This document shows positions 26,114 through 36,700 of a DNA stretch of 64,000 bases, piece after piece. A model generated the notes under the pieces. The model did no database searches. It was not told where the DNA came from and was given only the letters and a program-made list of their open reading frames with translations. How positions within the stretch are numbered: the stretch's first letter is position 1; every line of letters begins with the position of its first letter. The position numbers were made by a program, and so were the translations under genes. The DNA is from Deltaproteobacteria bacterium (GTDB taxonomy: Bacteria; Myxococcota_A; UBA796; SXON01). The DNA is taken from positions 236,393 to 300,392 of the forward strand of contig BJHF01000001.1 of the NCBI GenBank assembly GCA_014191855.1, read 5' to 3'.

Positions 26114-28782
26114 AGCAGCGGAGCGCTGTCGGCCGATTCGGGTTGAGTTTCGCCGGGTTCCTCTGCCTCGTTCTGCCGAAGGCGGGCCTGGCCGAGGAGC
26201 CTGCGCCGCCGCAGGCGCCAGGCGCGGTGGAGGAGCTTCCGCCCCTGGTGAAGGACCCGGCGCTGCTCCAGTTCGTCCAGGCGCCCTACCCGGAGGCGGC
26301 GCAGGCGGCGCGAATCGAAGGCACCGTTACGCTCGTGTTGGAGATCGACGCCACGGGCGCCGTGACGCGGGTCGATGTGGCAGTTCCGGCGGGAAATGGC
26401 TTTGACGAAGCTGCGGTGGAAGCGGCTAAACAGTTCAAATTCAGCCCAGCAGAGGACGCGTCGGGGCCCGTGCCGGTCGCGGTGGAGTTCGCGTACGGCT
26501 TTGTGCTCGACGCGGCCGCCGTCGAAGGGGCCCGCCCGGACGAAGCCGCCGCGGCAGCCGCCAGCGCGGAGGCGCCGATTACGCTGGAAGGCACGGTCGT
26601 GGAGATGGGTACGCGTCGACCCGTGGCGGACTTCCTGATCCGGGTGGAGCCGGTCGGCGCGGAGGTTCAGACCGACGCGGAGGGACGCTGGCAGCTCCGC
26701 GGATTACCGGCGGGAACCTATACGATCCGCGCGGTGCGGCCGGGCTACGACACCCTCCAGAAGTCGGTGGACATCGTCGAGGGTCAGGCGACAAGCGCAC
26801 GCCTCTGGGTGCGCAACCAGTCCTACGCCGACCCGGGAATCCTCGGCACCTACCACAAGGACTCAGCCGACGTCACTCGGCGCACGATCTCGATGGATGA
26901 AGTTCGGCGCATTCCTGGCACGTTTGGAGATCCCGTGCGGGTCATCCAGTCGCTGCCCGGCGCGGCTCGGGCGCCCCTCGGCAGCGGCGTGCTGATCATT
27001 CGCGGCTCCAACCCCGAAGACAGCCGCGTGTATGTGGATGGCATGTACATCCCGTACATCTACCACCTTGGCGGCTTCGAATCGGTGATCAACCCTGATC
27101 TCGTGGGGAGCGTGGACTACCTGCCGGGCGGCTATGGGCCGCAGTACGGCCGGAGCACCGGCGGCACGGTCGACGTGGCCACCCGGAACCGGTTTCCGGA
27201 GCGCACGGAGCTGCGTTGGTCGACGGACGCGTTGGACTCCGGCGGCGTCGTATTGGGCAGCTTCGGCAAGGAAGATCAGCACGGCTTCGGCGCCGCAGCC
27301 CGGCTTTCGTACATCGACGCCATCCTCCCCGCCTTCCTGGCCGACGACGGCTTCACGGTCATTCCCCGCTGGTGGGACTTCCAGACCAAGTACCAGTACC
27401 AAGGGGACAAGCCGGACAAGTTCTCGGTCATCGCCTTCGGCTTTCGCGACACCCTGCTCCTGCACACGCCGGACGGCTATGCGCAGGGAACCGACCAGGA
27501 CACTCAGGGGGACGTCGGCACCGAGTACAACACCTACCGGCTGGGCGTGAACTGGGATCGCTCGCTCGGAAAACACTGGGCGCTCCATGCCTCTCCGAGC
27601 TTCGGGTCGGACTACGCCGCGCTCGACATCGGGGACGCTTTCCATCTCATCCAGAGCCGATACACGTTCGAGGTGCGGGCGGATGCGAAGTACACCCTGA
27701 ACGACCACTTTACGGCCACGGCGGGGATCGACTTCATCGCCGGTTGGGCCGACTTCGTCATCGAGCTCCCGTTCAACCCGGCGACGTTCGCCGAGATCGA
27801 CCCGATCGCGGATCGTGAGCCCTACGCGCTGGAGGACAACGCCACCGGCTTCGGTCCGGATCCCTGGCTGAACGTGGCGTGGAAGCCGCTCGAGAATCCG
27901 GACACCTTGGCGTTGAACGCGGGCGCGCGGTTGATGTACGTCATCATCCCCGGTGAGAATGAGGTTCTCGCCTTCGACCCCCGCTTTTCGTTCCGCGTGC
28001 AGGCGCTGCCGGGTACCGTGATCAAGGGATCCACCGGCCTCTACCACCAGCCTCCGCAGCCGTTTCAACAGTACCGCCCGGACGACAAGCCCGTGGAAGT
28101 GGGCGCGGAGCAGGCGTGGGCCAGCTCGGTGGGCATCGAGCAGTCCATCGGGCCGGCGATCAGGGTTGAGGTCGAGGGGTTCTACAAGGATCTCACCGAT
28201 CTGATCGTGGGGAATCGCGACTTCGGAAGTTTGAACGATAGCTACTTCGTAAACGCCGGCGTTGGTCGGGCGTACGGTGTGGAGGTGATCGCCCGCCACG
28301 AACCCATCGGCAACCTCTTCGGTTGGGTCAGTTACACGCTCAGCCGGTCGGAACGGCAGGATTATCCGGACGAAGAGTGGTACCCCTTCGACTTCGACCA
28401 GACGCACATCCTGAGCGCCGTCGCCAGCTACAGGCTGCCCTACGACCTGAGCGTCGGCGCGAAGGTGCAGTACACCACCGGGAACCCGACGACGCCCTAC
28501 TCGCTGGGCGTCTATGACGTAGACCAGGACACCTACATGGCGTTCCAGACGGGCGCAGGCAACAGCGAACGACTTCCCGCGTTCTGGGCCGTTTCGGCCA
28601 GAATTGACAAGCTGTTCACCTTCAAATCCTGGCAGTTGCTGCTGTACATCGACGTGATCAACGCGCTTCACGGCGAAAACCCGGAGTTTGAACAGTACAA
28701 TTATGACTATACCGAGAAGACGTACTTCGCGGGCCTCCCGATCATCCCGAGCCCAGGGTTCGAGGTAAAGGTGGAGTTCTAA
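26110..28782 (+). CDS. TonB-dependent receptor with N-terminal TonB_C and regulatory-like domains
   Basis: 890 residues. A signal peptide (about 1-28) is followed by a TonB family C-terminal-type domain (about 50-135: QAPYPEAAQAARIEGTV, then FDEAAVEAAKQFKF), a carboxypeptidase-regulatory-like beta sandwich (about 155-235), a plug domain (about 255-370, with LIIRGSNPEDSRVYVDGM) and a 22-strand-type barrel ending in F. It imports an unknown ligand across the outer membrane. The unusual point is a TonB-like domain on the receptor itself. ATGA overlap with tonB ties the two genes. Confidence 0.88.
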   Translation: MKQRSAVGRFGLSFAGFLCLVLPKAGLAEEPAPPQAPGAVEELPPLVKDPALLQFVQAPYPEAAQAARIEGTVTLVLEIDATGAVTRVDVAVPAGNGFDEAAVEAAKQFKFSPAEDASGPVPVAVEFAYGFVLDAAAVEGARPDEAAAAAASAEAPITLEGTVVEMGTRRPVADFLIRVEPVGAEVQTDAEGRWQLRGLPAGTYTIRAVRPGYDTLQKSVDIVEGQATSARLWVRNQSYADPGILGTYHKDSADVTRRTISMDEVRRIPGTFGDPVRVIQSLPGAARAPLGSGVLIIRGSNPEDSRVYVDGMYIPYIYHLGGFESVINPDLVGSVDYLPGGYGPQYGRSTGGTVDVATRNRFPERTELRWSTDALDSGGVVLGSFGKEDQHGFGAAARLSYIDAILPAFLADDGFTVIPRWWDFQTKYQYQGDKPDKFSVIAFGFRDTLLLHTPDGYAQGTDQDTQGDVGTEYNTYRLGVNWDRSLGKHWALHASPSFGSDYAALDIGDAFHLIQSRYTFEVRADAKYTLNDHFTATAGIDFIAGWADFVIELPFNPATFAEIDPIADREPYALEDNATGFGPDPWLNVAWKPLENPDTLALNAGARLMYVIIPGENEVLAFDPRFSFRVQALPGTVIKGSTGLYHQPPQPFQQYRPDDKPVEVGAEQAWASSVGIEQSIGPAIRVEVEGFYKDLTDLIVGNRDFGSLNDSYFVNAGVGRAYGVEVIARHEPIGNLFGWVSYTLSRSERQDYPDEEWYPFDFDQTHILSAVASYRLPYDLSVGAKVQYTTGNPTTPYSLGVYDVDQDTYMAFQTGAGNSERLPAFWAVSARIDKLFTFKSWQLLLYIDVINALHGENPEFEQYNYDYTEKTYFAGLPIIPSPGFEVKVEF

Positions 28783-29639
28783 TGCTACTTATGTTGCTAT
28801 TCGCCGGGTGTGACACCGAGTCGATGTCCCAGAGTTGGCAGATCGACCGTCTCCGCGTGCTGGCCGTGGCGGCCGAGCCGGCCGAGCCGCGCCCGGGGGA
28901 CGTGGTCACGTTCGATGCCCTCGTGGTGTCGCCCGCCGAGCCGCTGGGCGGAAGTGCGTGGTTCGTCTGCGATGCAGGTTCGTCGACAGATTTTGGTTGC
29001 GAGATCGATTCAGGCCTGATCGCCGAGGGCGACATCGGCACGGTCGATGCAGAGGCCCTCGCCGCGGCCGGGTTCATCGGCTTCCTCCCCGGTTTGACGC
29101 CGACCTGGGCGGTCCCCGCCGACTACCTGGACGAGCTCGCCGAGGAGGAGAAGCTCGAAGGCACCTTCGCGATGACGTACGTCACGGCGTTCCCCGAGGT
29201 CGCGGAGGGGGAGCAGCTCGACGAAGATGCGGTGGAGATCGCGTTCAAAAGGGTGCCGGTGTCACTGGCGGCCACGCCCAACCACAACCCGGTCATCCTC
29301 GGATGGCGTGTCGATGGTCTTGACATCGCCCCCGGGGCGTTGGTTGACCTTGATCCAGGTGAACCCTTCACGCTGGAAGTGGTGCTCGCTGACGACGCGG
29401 TGGAGACGTACTCGTTCCGGAAGTCCGACGGTGTCGATGAGACTCGGGAGGAGGAGCCGTACTTTTCCTGGTACCTGCAGGAGGGCGAGTTCTCGCAGGC
29501 GAATACGCTGTGGCCCTTCACCGAAACCGTGTACTTCGCTCCGGCGGAGCCGGCGCTGCCGGAGCAATCGCTCTGGGTCGTTGTGCGCGATCGACGCGGT
29601 GGAATGGCGTGGGCCTCGTTGGCCATCCGCTTCATCTGA
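28782..29639 (+). CDS. Lipoprotein associated with the TonB-dependent receptor operon
   Basis: 285 residues with lipobox LFAGC at Cys10 after a minimal signal sequence. The mature part is acidic and beta-rich with no recognised family. Its ATG shares one base with the receptor stop (TAATG), so it is co-translated with the receptor. A role as a surface accessory or ligand-capture partner is inferred from position. Convergent with the short gene at 29650. Confidence 0.7.
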   Translation: MLLMLLFAGCDTESMSQSWQIDRLRVLAVAAEPAEPRPGDVVTFDALVVSPAEPLGGSAWFVCDAGSSTDFGCEIDSGLIAEGDIGTVDAEALAAAGFIGFLPGLTPTWAVPADYLDELAEEEKLEGTFAMTYVTAFPEVAEGEQLDEDAVEIAFKRVPVSLAATPNHNPVILGWRVDGLDIAPGALVDLDPGEPFTLEVVLADDAVETYSFRKSDGVDETREEEPYFSWYLQEGEFSQANTLWPFTETVYFAPAEPALPEQSLWVVVRDRRGGMAWASLAIRFI

Positions 29640-29649
29640 GACGCTCCGC

Positions 29650-30051
29650 TCACGGCTTCGCGGCGGGCGCCTCCACCTTGAACGCGGTCGAGCGGACCAG
29701 ATCGAGCGTCTTGCAACCGGCCAGGGCAAACGGACGCGCAGGGTCGCACTCCGTGCCCCAGGCCGCCACCGCCCGGTATTCGCCCGGAATCGGCGGCGGC
29801 ACGGACAGGGTGAGGCTCTCGTTCACCAGCGTGGCTGCGACGGCCGTCGGGCAAGGAACGCGGGGCAGCGCCACCCACAACGCCCCCTCCCTCCGCTCCA
29901 ACTCGATGGGCGCGCAGCCGTCGAGAAAGCTGGTTCCGGGGGACGAAAAGGTGAACGGCACCGCGTCGGTGCTCAACGCGATCCCCGGGGGCGCCTCAAG
30001 GGTGGCCGGTCCCGGTGCGGCGGTGGCGAGCGCGACGCTGGTCAACCACAT
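29650..30051 (-). CDS. Small exported protein of unknown function
   Basis: 133 residues from MWLTSVALATAAPG, a short cleavable signal peptide. GAGAGG lies 5 bases before this ATG, better than the ATG 21 bp upstream. The mature part contains three cysteines (CAPIELE, PCPTAV, GCKTLDL) and no recognised domain. It is divergent from the gltA-like gene, separated by 98 bp. Confidence 0.55.
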   Translation of the reverse strand: MWLTSVALATAAPGPATLEAPPGIALSTDAVPFTFSSPGTSFLDGCAPIELERREGALWVALPRVPCPTAVAATLVNESLTLSVPPPIPGEYRAVAAWGTECDPARPFALAGCKTLDLVRSTAFKVEAPAAKP

Positions 30052-30149
30052 GACAGACCTCTCGTGCTCCATCCGTAACCGAGCGATCCGTGCTATGGTG
30101 CGGCGCCCTCGGATCCCACCGTGGGACTAGTGGCTAGCGGAGAGCTGGA

Positions 30150-31013
30150 ATGAAGCCTGCCGGACGCATCCTCGAACTCATGACGCTCGCGCTGATGGGC
30201 GCGTGCCTCCTCGCTCCGGCTTCGGCCGAGGCAAAGGAGGCGAACAACGCCGTGAAGGCACTCGAGGAATTCAACGGAAAGAAGACTCCGCCCGACCCGA
30301 TCCGCAACCGGTTCTTCCTCAAGGCGAATCGCTTCGAGATCGCGCCGTCGCTGGGGTACGTGCCGAACAATTCCTTTGCGGACTTGTACGTGGGCGGGGC
30401 GTACCTCGCCTACCACTTCTCCGAGTCCTTCTCGGTAGAAGCGGCGGTGTTGTACTCGCCGAACACCGGAACGACCGGCGTCAAGAACCTCACGAAAACG
30501 TTGCTCGATATTGCCTATCAGGGCGATCCGAACACCAAGTTCCAGCAGCCGATCGATCGGTTGCAGCTCGCCGTTCCGTTCAGCGCTCGATGGGCGCCGG
30601 TGTACGGCAAGATCAACCTGGTGGGCGAAGGCGTCGTGAACTTCGACGTGTATGGCACAGGCGGCATCGCGCTCCTGGCCATCTCGAAGGACATCGCGAC
30701 GGTGAGCGAGGCCTACCGCAGCGGCGAGTCGCCCGACCCGGTGCAGCTCGAAACGCAGCCGCAGGTGGTGTTCAACCCGGCGGTGAACCTCGGCGCAGGG
30801 ATGAACTTCTTCATCAGCTCCTCGATCGCGCTGAAGCTCGACGCCCGCACGTTGATTTATGTGGGCGAAGAAGCCGACTATATCGTGGGCGACATCGACC
30901 CTTCAACGGGCCAGCAGCAGATCCTGGATGACGAGATCCAGACGGTCTTCATCACCACCGGTGGCATCAGCATCTTCGTGCCGAAGATGAAGCCCCGCCT
31001 CTTCAACTTCTGA
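30150..31013 (+). CDS. Outer-membrane beta-barrel protein, GltA-like
   Basis: 287 residues with a signal peptide (about 1-26) and a barrel of alternating strands characteristic of the myxobacterial OMP family (FEIAPSLGYVPNNSF at the first strand). It is similar in outline to the next gene. In Myxococcus xanthus, GltA and GltB are paired outer-membrane barrels of the gliding motility (Agl-Glt) complex and sit directly before the TPR protein GltC, as here. Assignment rests on order plus fold; which barrel is A or B is uncertain. A GGAGAG site precedes the ATG. Confidence 0.75.
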   Translation: MKPAGRILELMTLALMGACLLAPASAEAKEANNAVKALEEFNGKKTPPDPIRNRFFLKANRFEIAPSLGYVPNNSFADLYVGGAYLAYHFSESFSVEAAVLYSPNTGTTGVKNLTKTLLDIAYQGDPNTKFQQPIDRLQLAVPFSARWAPVYGKINLVGEGVVNFDVYGTGGIALLAISKDIATVSEAYRSGESPDPVQLETQPQVVFNPAVNLGAGMNFFISSSIALKLDARTLIYVGEEADYIVGDIDPSTGQQQILDDEIQTVFITTGGISIFVPKMKPRLFNF

Positions 31014-31029
31014 GCGGCAAGGAACCCAG

Positions 31030-31887
31030 ATGCTGAGCATTGCCCTCTCGCTCGCGCTCGCAGCGCCCGCACAAGCCGAAGAACCCGTCTCGAGCGAATT
31101 CGCGACGATGTACCCGGAGCTCACCCTCTCGGCCGTCGCGGAAGACGACGAGGAGGAGGACGAAGACTCCGTCAAGTCTGAACGCGACGCCGTGAAGTCC
31201 GGCAAGCCCGTCGACAAGAAGGCCGACGAGCCGAAGCGCAAGAAGAAGATCATCAAGACGATCCAGCCGAAGACGTTCATGAAGCTCCACCGCTACGAGG
31301 TGGGCCCGTCGATCGGCTTCGTCGCCAACGATCCCTTCCTGAATCGGTACATCCTCGGCGGGGTATTCGACTACCACGCCACCGAGATCTTCGCGATTGA
31401 GGCGCAGGTCGCCTACGCGCCGGTACTCGGCCAGGGTGGCTGCTCCGATCCCGACTGGAAGCCGCTCTCTTGCCAGCTTCTTGAGAAGAACAGCGTATCG
31501 CCCGACATCTCGCGCCTCACCGCGCACGGTGCGTTGGGCCTGCAGTTCTCGCCGATCTACGGCAAGGTCGCCGCGGGCAACAGCATCGTTGCGTTCGACA
31601 TCTACGGCACCGTGGGCCTCGGCATCACGGCCACCGAAGACGATTTGGTCGCCCTTCAGGCCGACGACGAACCACCGGATGGCGATGCGCACCGCACTCA
31701 GAACCAGGTGCACCCCACCACGGTCATGGGGGGCGGCGCTCGTGTCGCGCTCAGCGAGCTCGTTGCGGTGCGTCTGGAAGTGAAGTCGATGACCTACATT
31801 GAAACTGTGAAGTCCACGACGCTCGAGATGAAGAACAACCTCATCGTGCAAACCAACGTGTCCTTCTTCTTCCCGGGGATGAAGTGA
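31030..31887 (+). CDS. Outer-membrane beta-barrel protein, GltB-like
   Basis: 285 residues. A signal peptide is followed by a strongly acidic then basic linker (about 38-72, D/E runs then KKK), then a barrel starting YEVGPSIGFVANDPF, paralogous to the preceding gene. Charged linkers of this type recur in the gltC- and gltH-like proteins of the cluster. The start is 16 bp after the previous stop with an AAGGAA site. Its stop is coupled to the next gene (TGATG). It is probably part of an outer-membrane complex of the Glt type. Confidence 0.75.
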   Translation: MLSIALSLALAAPAQAEEPVSSEFATMYPELTLSAVAEDDEEEDEDSVKSERDAVKSGKPVDKKADEPKRKKKIIKTIQPKTFMKLHRYEVGPSIGFVANDPFLNRYILGGVFDYHATEIFAIEAQVAYAPVLGQGGCSDPDWKPLSCQLLEKNSVSPDISRLTAHGALGLQFSPIYGKVAAGNSIVAFDIYGTVGLGITATEDDLVALQADDEPPDGDAHRTQNQVHPTTVMGGGARVALSELVAVRLEVKSMTYIETVKSTTLEMKNNLIVQTNVSFFFPGMK

Positions 31888-33725
31888 TGTCAACGCTCCT
31901 GCTCCTGGCGTTCGCAACGCCGGCCCACGCGCTGACCTGCGATGAAGTGATGAACATGGTGAACGTGAACGTTCCCGAGGCCATCGTCATCCAAACGCTG
32001 GAAGAGTCCGGCGAGTCGTTCACGGCCGACTTCGTGCGCTGCCTCACGAACGAGGGCGCGCCGGATGCGGTCGTGGCCTCGGTGAAGAAGCAGATCGCCA
32101 AGAATTCCGCGCCGAAGGAAGAGGAGGCCGCTCCGGAGGCGGAGGAGAAGCCCGTCACCAAGAAAGAGGCGTCGAAGAAGTCGTTCGACGAGGACGAGGA
32201 GGTCGGCACCAAGTCGAGCAAGAAGAGCAAGCTGGTCGACAAAGACGACGGCTCCTCCGACGAAGGCAAGGATCCCGAGAAGCTCGACGACGCAGTGCGG
32301 CAGTACAAGGCGAAGAAGCCGCTGTCGGCGAGCCTGCTCCTGCACGACCTGCTGAAGGACAACACCTTCCCCGATAAAGAGACGAAGATCCTCTACTACA
32401 TGGGGATGTCGCTCTACGATCTCGGGATGTTCCACTCGGCGCAGTACTACTTCATTGAGGTGCTCAAGAAGGGCACCGGGAACCCGTACTTCAAGTACGC
32501 GTTGCCGAAGCTCGTCGCGATCTACAAGTACACGGGAGACGTGACGGACCTCGAAAAGGTGGTCGCAAAGATCTCGCCGGACGACTATCCCAAGTCGGCA
32601 CGCAACCAGCTCTACTACCTTCTCGGCGTGCAGCTCTATGAGCAGGACAAACTCTCCGAAGCCAAGAAGATGCTCGGGCAGGTGAGCGAGAAGTCCGACC
32701 TCTACACCCGCGCGGCCTACCTCATCGGCGTCATCGACAACAAGCAGGGCAAGCTCAAGTCTGCCGTGCGGTCGTTCAGTGAGGTCGCGAAGTCGAGCGT
32801 GGAGGCGCCGACGCTGCAGGAGCTGGAGCAGCTCGATCGCCTTCGGGAGCTCTCGGTCCTCAACATCGCCCGAATCTACTACGGAATCGCGCAGTACGAT
32901 CAGGCCAAGGAGTACTACTCCCAGGTGCCGCGCGACAGCGTGTACTGGGCCGAGGCGCAGTTCGAGGGCGCTTGGACCGCGTTCATGCTCAGCGACCTGA
33001 ACTACACGCTGGGGGAGATCCTCACCGTCGATAGTCCCTACTATGCGGACGTGGAGTTCATCCCCGAGGCCACGGTGCTCCGGGCGTTGACCTATTTCAA
33101 CCTCTGCGAGTACGAAGACGTGAATCGCACCCTGCTCGACTTCGAGCAGACGTACACGCCGATCCACCAAGAGCTGAAGGACGTGCTCAAGACCTACTCC
33201 TCGGAAGAGGGGAAGGCGCTCGCCGATCAGGCGTACGAGCGGTACTTCGAGGGCAAGGGCGAAACCGTGCTTCCGAAGCCGTTGTTCACCCGGCTACTGC
33301 GGGATCAGCAGCTCTCCGGCCTCGTGAGCCACCTCGCCTTGCTCGACAAGGAAGAGGAGCTGATCAAGTCGCAAAAGTCGCAGTGGAAGGGGGCGGTCGG
33401 CGAGGAGCTGATCAAGATCATCGCCGACAGTCGCGAGCGGCTGAAGACTCGAGCGGGCAAGGCGCTGCTCCGCAACATGGTCACGCTGGCCAAGCAACTC
33501 GGAGACCTGATCGGGCAAGCCCAGATCATCCGCTTCGAAGTCGTCGACGCCCAGCGCGAGGGCTACATCTACGCCCAGTCCCACATCGACCTGAAAGATA
33601 CCTCGAAGGGGCAGAACATCGACTTCGCGACTTCGCCGAAGTTCATCTACTGGCCCTTCAACGGGGAGTACTGGAAGGACGAGCTCGGCTGGTATCACTA
33701 CACCGAACAGGCCAAATGCAAGTAG
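31887..33725 (+). CDS. gltC: Periplasmic TPR protein, GltC-like
   Basis: 612 residues with signal peptide MSTLLLLAFATPAHA, an N-terminal helical segment, a Lys/Glu/Asp-rich linker (about 70-130), and then repeated 34-residue helical pairs of the TPR type across most of the remainder. In M. xanthus GltC is a periplasmic TPR protein encoded after gltA/gltB and required for gliding complex assembly. Size, linker and position match. The ATG at 31887 overlaps the upstream stop (TGATG); a GTG at 31884 is an alternative. Confidence 0.75.
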   Translation: MSTLLLLAFATPAHALTCDEVMNMVNVNVPEAIVIQTLEESGESFTADFVRCLTNEGAPDAVVASVKKQIAKNSAPKEEEAAPEAEEKPVTKKEASKKSFDEDEEVGTKSSKKSKLVDKDDGSSDEGKDPEKLDDAVRQYKAKKPLSASLLLHDLLKDNTFPDKETKILYYMGMSLYDLGMFHSAQYYFIEVLKKGTGNPYFKYALPKLVAIYKYTGDVTDLEKVVAKISPDDYPKSARNQLYYLLGVQLYEQDKLSEAKKMLGQVSEKSDLYTRAAYLIGVIDNKQGKLKSAVRSFSEVAKSSVEAPTLQELEQLDRLRELSVLNIARIYYGIAQYDQAKEYYSQVPRDSVYWAEAQFEGAWTAFMLSDLNYTLGEILTVDSPYYADVEFIPEATVLRALTYFNLCEYEDVNRTLLDFEQTYTPIHQELKDVLKTYSSEEGKALADQAYERYFEGKGETVLPKPLFTRLLRDQQLSGLVSHLALLDKEEELIKSQKSQWKGAVGEELIKIIADSRERLKTRAGKALLRNMVTLAKQLGDLIGQAQIIRFEVVDAQREGYIYAQSHIDLKDTSKGQNIDFATSPKFIYWPFNGEYWKDELGWYHYTEQAKCK

Positions 33726-33793
33726 CGCGGTCCGCCGCGAACCTTGTTTTGTCCTTGACTGTCTGACGCCGACGCACCCTGGAGTCGTCGAAC

Positions 33794-36700
33794 ATGCTTC
33801 GCCTCAATTCGCTTCGTTCGAGTCTGTTGATTGCCCTCTTTGCCGGGCCCGTTCTGGGCGTGGCGCTCGCGCCAGAGCCCGCGTACGCGCAGGATCGCAG
33901 CACCAAGAGTGAGCGCCGCGTGCTGAAGAGCACCGACACCACCTCGCGAGATGCCGCCCAGAAGGAGTTCGAGGAGAAGGCACACGCCGCTCGCCTTGAG
34001 TCCATCGAGCGCCTCAAGCAGCTCCTGAAGGACTCGCCCGTGGAAGGCGACACCAAGGCGGAGATGTTGCTCCGCCTCGCCGATCTGTACTTCGAAGAAG
34101 GCCGCTTCCTCTACCGCGGCGAGATGGAGGACTACCAGAGCAAGTTCGACACTTGCTTCAACACCCCGAACTGCAAGCCGGATGAGATCGTGCAAGAGCA
34201 CGGGCCCTCTGCGGCGTGGCAGGAGAAGAGCATCAAGCTCTATCGGCAGATCCTCACGAACTACCCGCAGTTCGCCCGGGCCGACGAGGCCACGTTCTAC
34301 CTCGGCCAGGCGCTCACCGAGATCGCAAACGCGACCGGCGAGAACAAGCGCCGCGACGAAGCCAACGTCGAGCTCACGCGGCTCGTGAAGACCTACCCCG
34401 AGAGCCGGTACATCCCCGATGCCTACCTGCTCATCGGCGAGTACTACTTCGAGAAGAACGAAGCGATGAAGGCGCTGATGGCCTATCAGCGCGCGGCTTC
34501 GTATCGCGACTACGAGAAGTACGCATTCGCGAGCTACAAGCTGGCGTGGTGCTGGTACAACGTGGGCGAGTACGGCAAGGCGATCGACACGATGAAGACC
34601 GTCGTCGACTACTCCACGAAGATGGCCCAAGCCAGCCCCGGCAGCAAGTCGAACATCCAGCTTCAGGACGAAGCGCTCAAGGATCTCGTTCGCTTCTTCG
34701 CCGATGCAGGCGACCTCGACGAAGCGTACGAGTACTTCAACAAGCTCGGCAAGCCCGAGCTCGTGCGCGACATGCTCAAGCGGCTCGCGAGCACCTACTT
34801 CGAGCAAGGCAAGTTTGAGCAGGCGATCCAGACCTATCGCCGGTTGATCACCGAGAAGCCGGATGCGCCGCAGGCGCCCGAGTACCAGAACGAGATCATC
34901 CAGTGCTTGACCAAGATGGGCAAGAAGGAGGACACGATCTCGGAGATCGACCGCCTCCGCACCCAGTACGGCAAGAACAGCTCGTGGGCGCGGGCCAACG
35001 CCAGCAACACCGAGTCGATCAAGACCGCCAGCGAGTTCATCGAGAAGAACCTCCGCACGGTGGCCACGAACTACCAGATTGAAGGCAACAAGCTCACGGG
35101 TGAGGCGCAGAAGCGCGTTCGGTCTTTGGCCGAGGGCGCGTACGCCACCTACCTCGATGAGTATCCGGACTCCAAGTACAGCTACGACATGCGCTACGCC
35201 TACGGCGAGCTCCTGTACAAGCTCAAGAAGTTCGATGGCGCCTACGACCAGTACATGAAGGTCGTCGCGATGGATCCCAAGGGCCAGCACAGCAAGTTCT
35301 GTGCGGAGTCCGCGATCTTCGCGGCCGACGAGTACGTGAAGAAGGAGAGCAAGGCCAGCGGCGGTCCCGCGGGCGGTACGGAGGCGCAGCCGCTCACCGA
35401 CTGGGAAAAGAAGCTGCTCGCGGCGCTCGACCAGTACGCGAAGGTGTACCCGGACGACGGCGCGAAGGTCCGGGGCATCATCTACAAGTCCGCCTACCTC
35501 CTCTACAACAAGAACCAATTCAAGGAAGCGTCCGACCGCTTCCGCGTCGTCATCGGGATGGACCCGGCCTCCAAGGAAGCCGAGCAGGCGGCGAACCTCA
35601 TCCTCGACAGCTTCACGCTCGTTCAGGATTGGCCGAACCTCAAGGAGGTCAGCAAGGCCTTCTACGACCAGAAGGGGCTCGGCTCCGACTCGTTCAAGAC
35701 CGAGGTTTACGGCATCTACGAGAACGCAAGCCTGAAGCTCATCGAGGTCGGGTTCAAGAAGTCGCAGGACAAGGCGAAGGGCGCGGCGGATTACTGGGCC
35801 TTCTACCAGGAGTTCCCGAAGTCGGCCAACGCGGATCTCGCGTTGAACAACTCGAGCGTGTACTACCATGACCTCGGTCGCACTCGCGACTCCATGAAGG
35901 TTCGCCTCGAGCTCATCGAGAAGTTCCCCAAGTCCAAGTACTACAAGGACCAGGTGGCCTCGCTCGGCTTCGACTACGAGTCCGTCGCCGACTTCGGCGC
36001 TGCGGCGACCTGGTACGAGAAGCTGTTCACGCTCGACAACACCCACGCCGGCGCGAAGGACGCGATCTTCTCCGCCGCGCTCTTCCGCAGCAGCATGGGC
36101 GAGTGGGAGAAGTCGATCGGAGACTACCAGAAGTACCTCGCGACGTACAAGACCGAGCCGAACGTCAACGGCGTGAACCTCGAGATCGCGAAGCTGTACG
36201 AAGCGCACGGAAAGTGGGCCGAGGCGAGCACGATCTACTTCGCGGTGTTCAACCCGCCGAAGCCGGCGAAGGGCGTCACTCCGGTGGCGTGGTCCTTCGA
36301 CGAAACGATGTTCGCCCGCCTGCACTATGGCCTGATGATGGACAAGACAGGCCAGGGCGCCAAGGTCACCCAGCACTGGAAGGACTCGGTGGCGTGGTAC
36401 GAGAAAGCCAAGGCGGCCGGCAACAGCGGCGAGGTCGCCACGGAGGCCGTGGGCCAGATGATGTTCACGCTCGCCGAGCCTGAGTACGCGGCGTACATGG
36501 CGATGAAGATCAACGGCCCCGGTGACAAGAAGCTGCCCAACAAGCAGATCGACAAGCTGTTGAAGGAGCAGCTCGTAGCGAAAGCCAAGGCCACGCAGGC
36601 CCTCGAGGCTACCTACAACAAGATCATCGCCACCGGCGCGGGCCGGTGGGGTTTGGCGAGCCTCGTGCGCCTCGGGCACGCGTCTGAAGATCTGGGCGAA

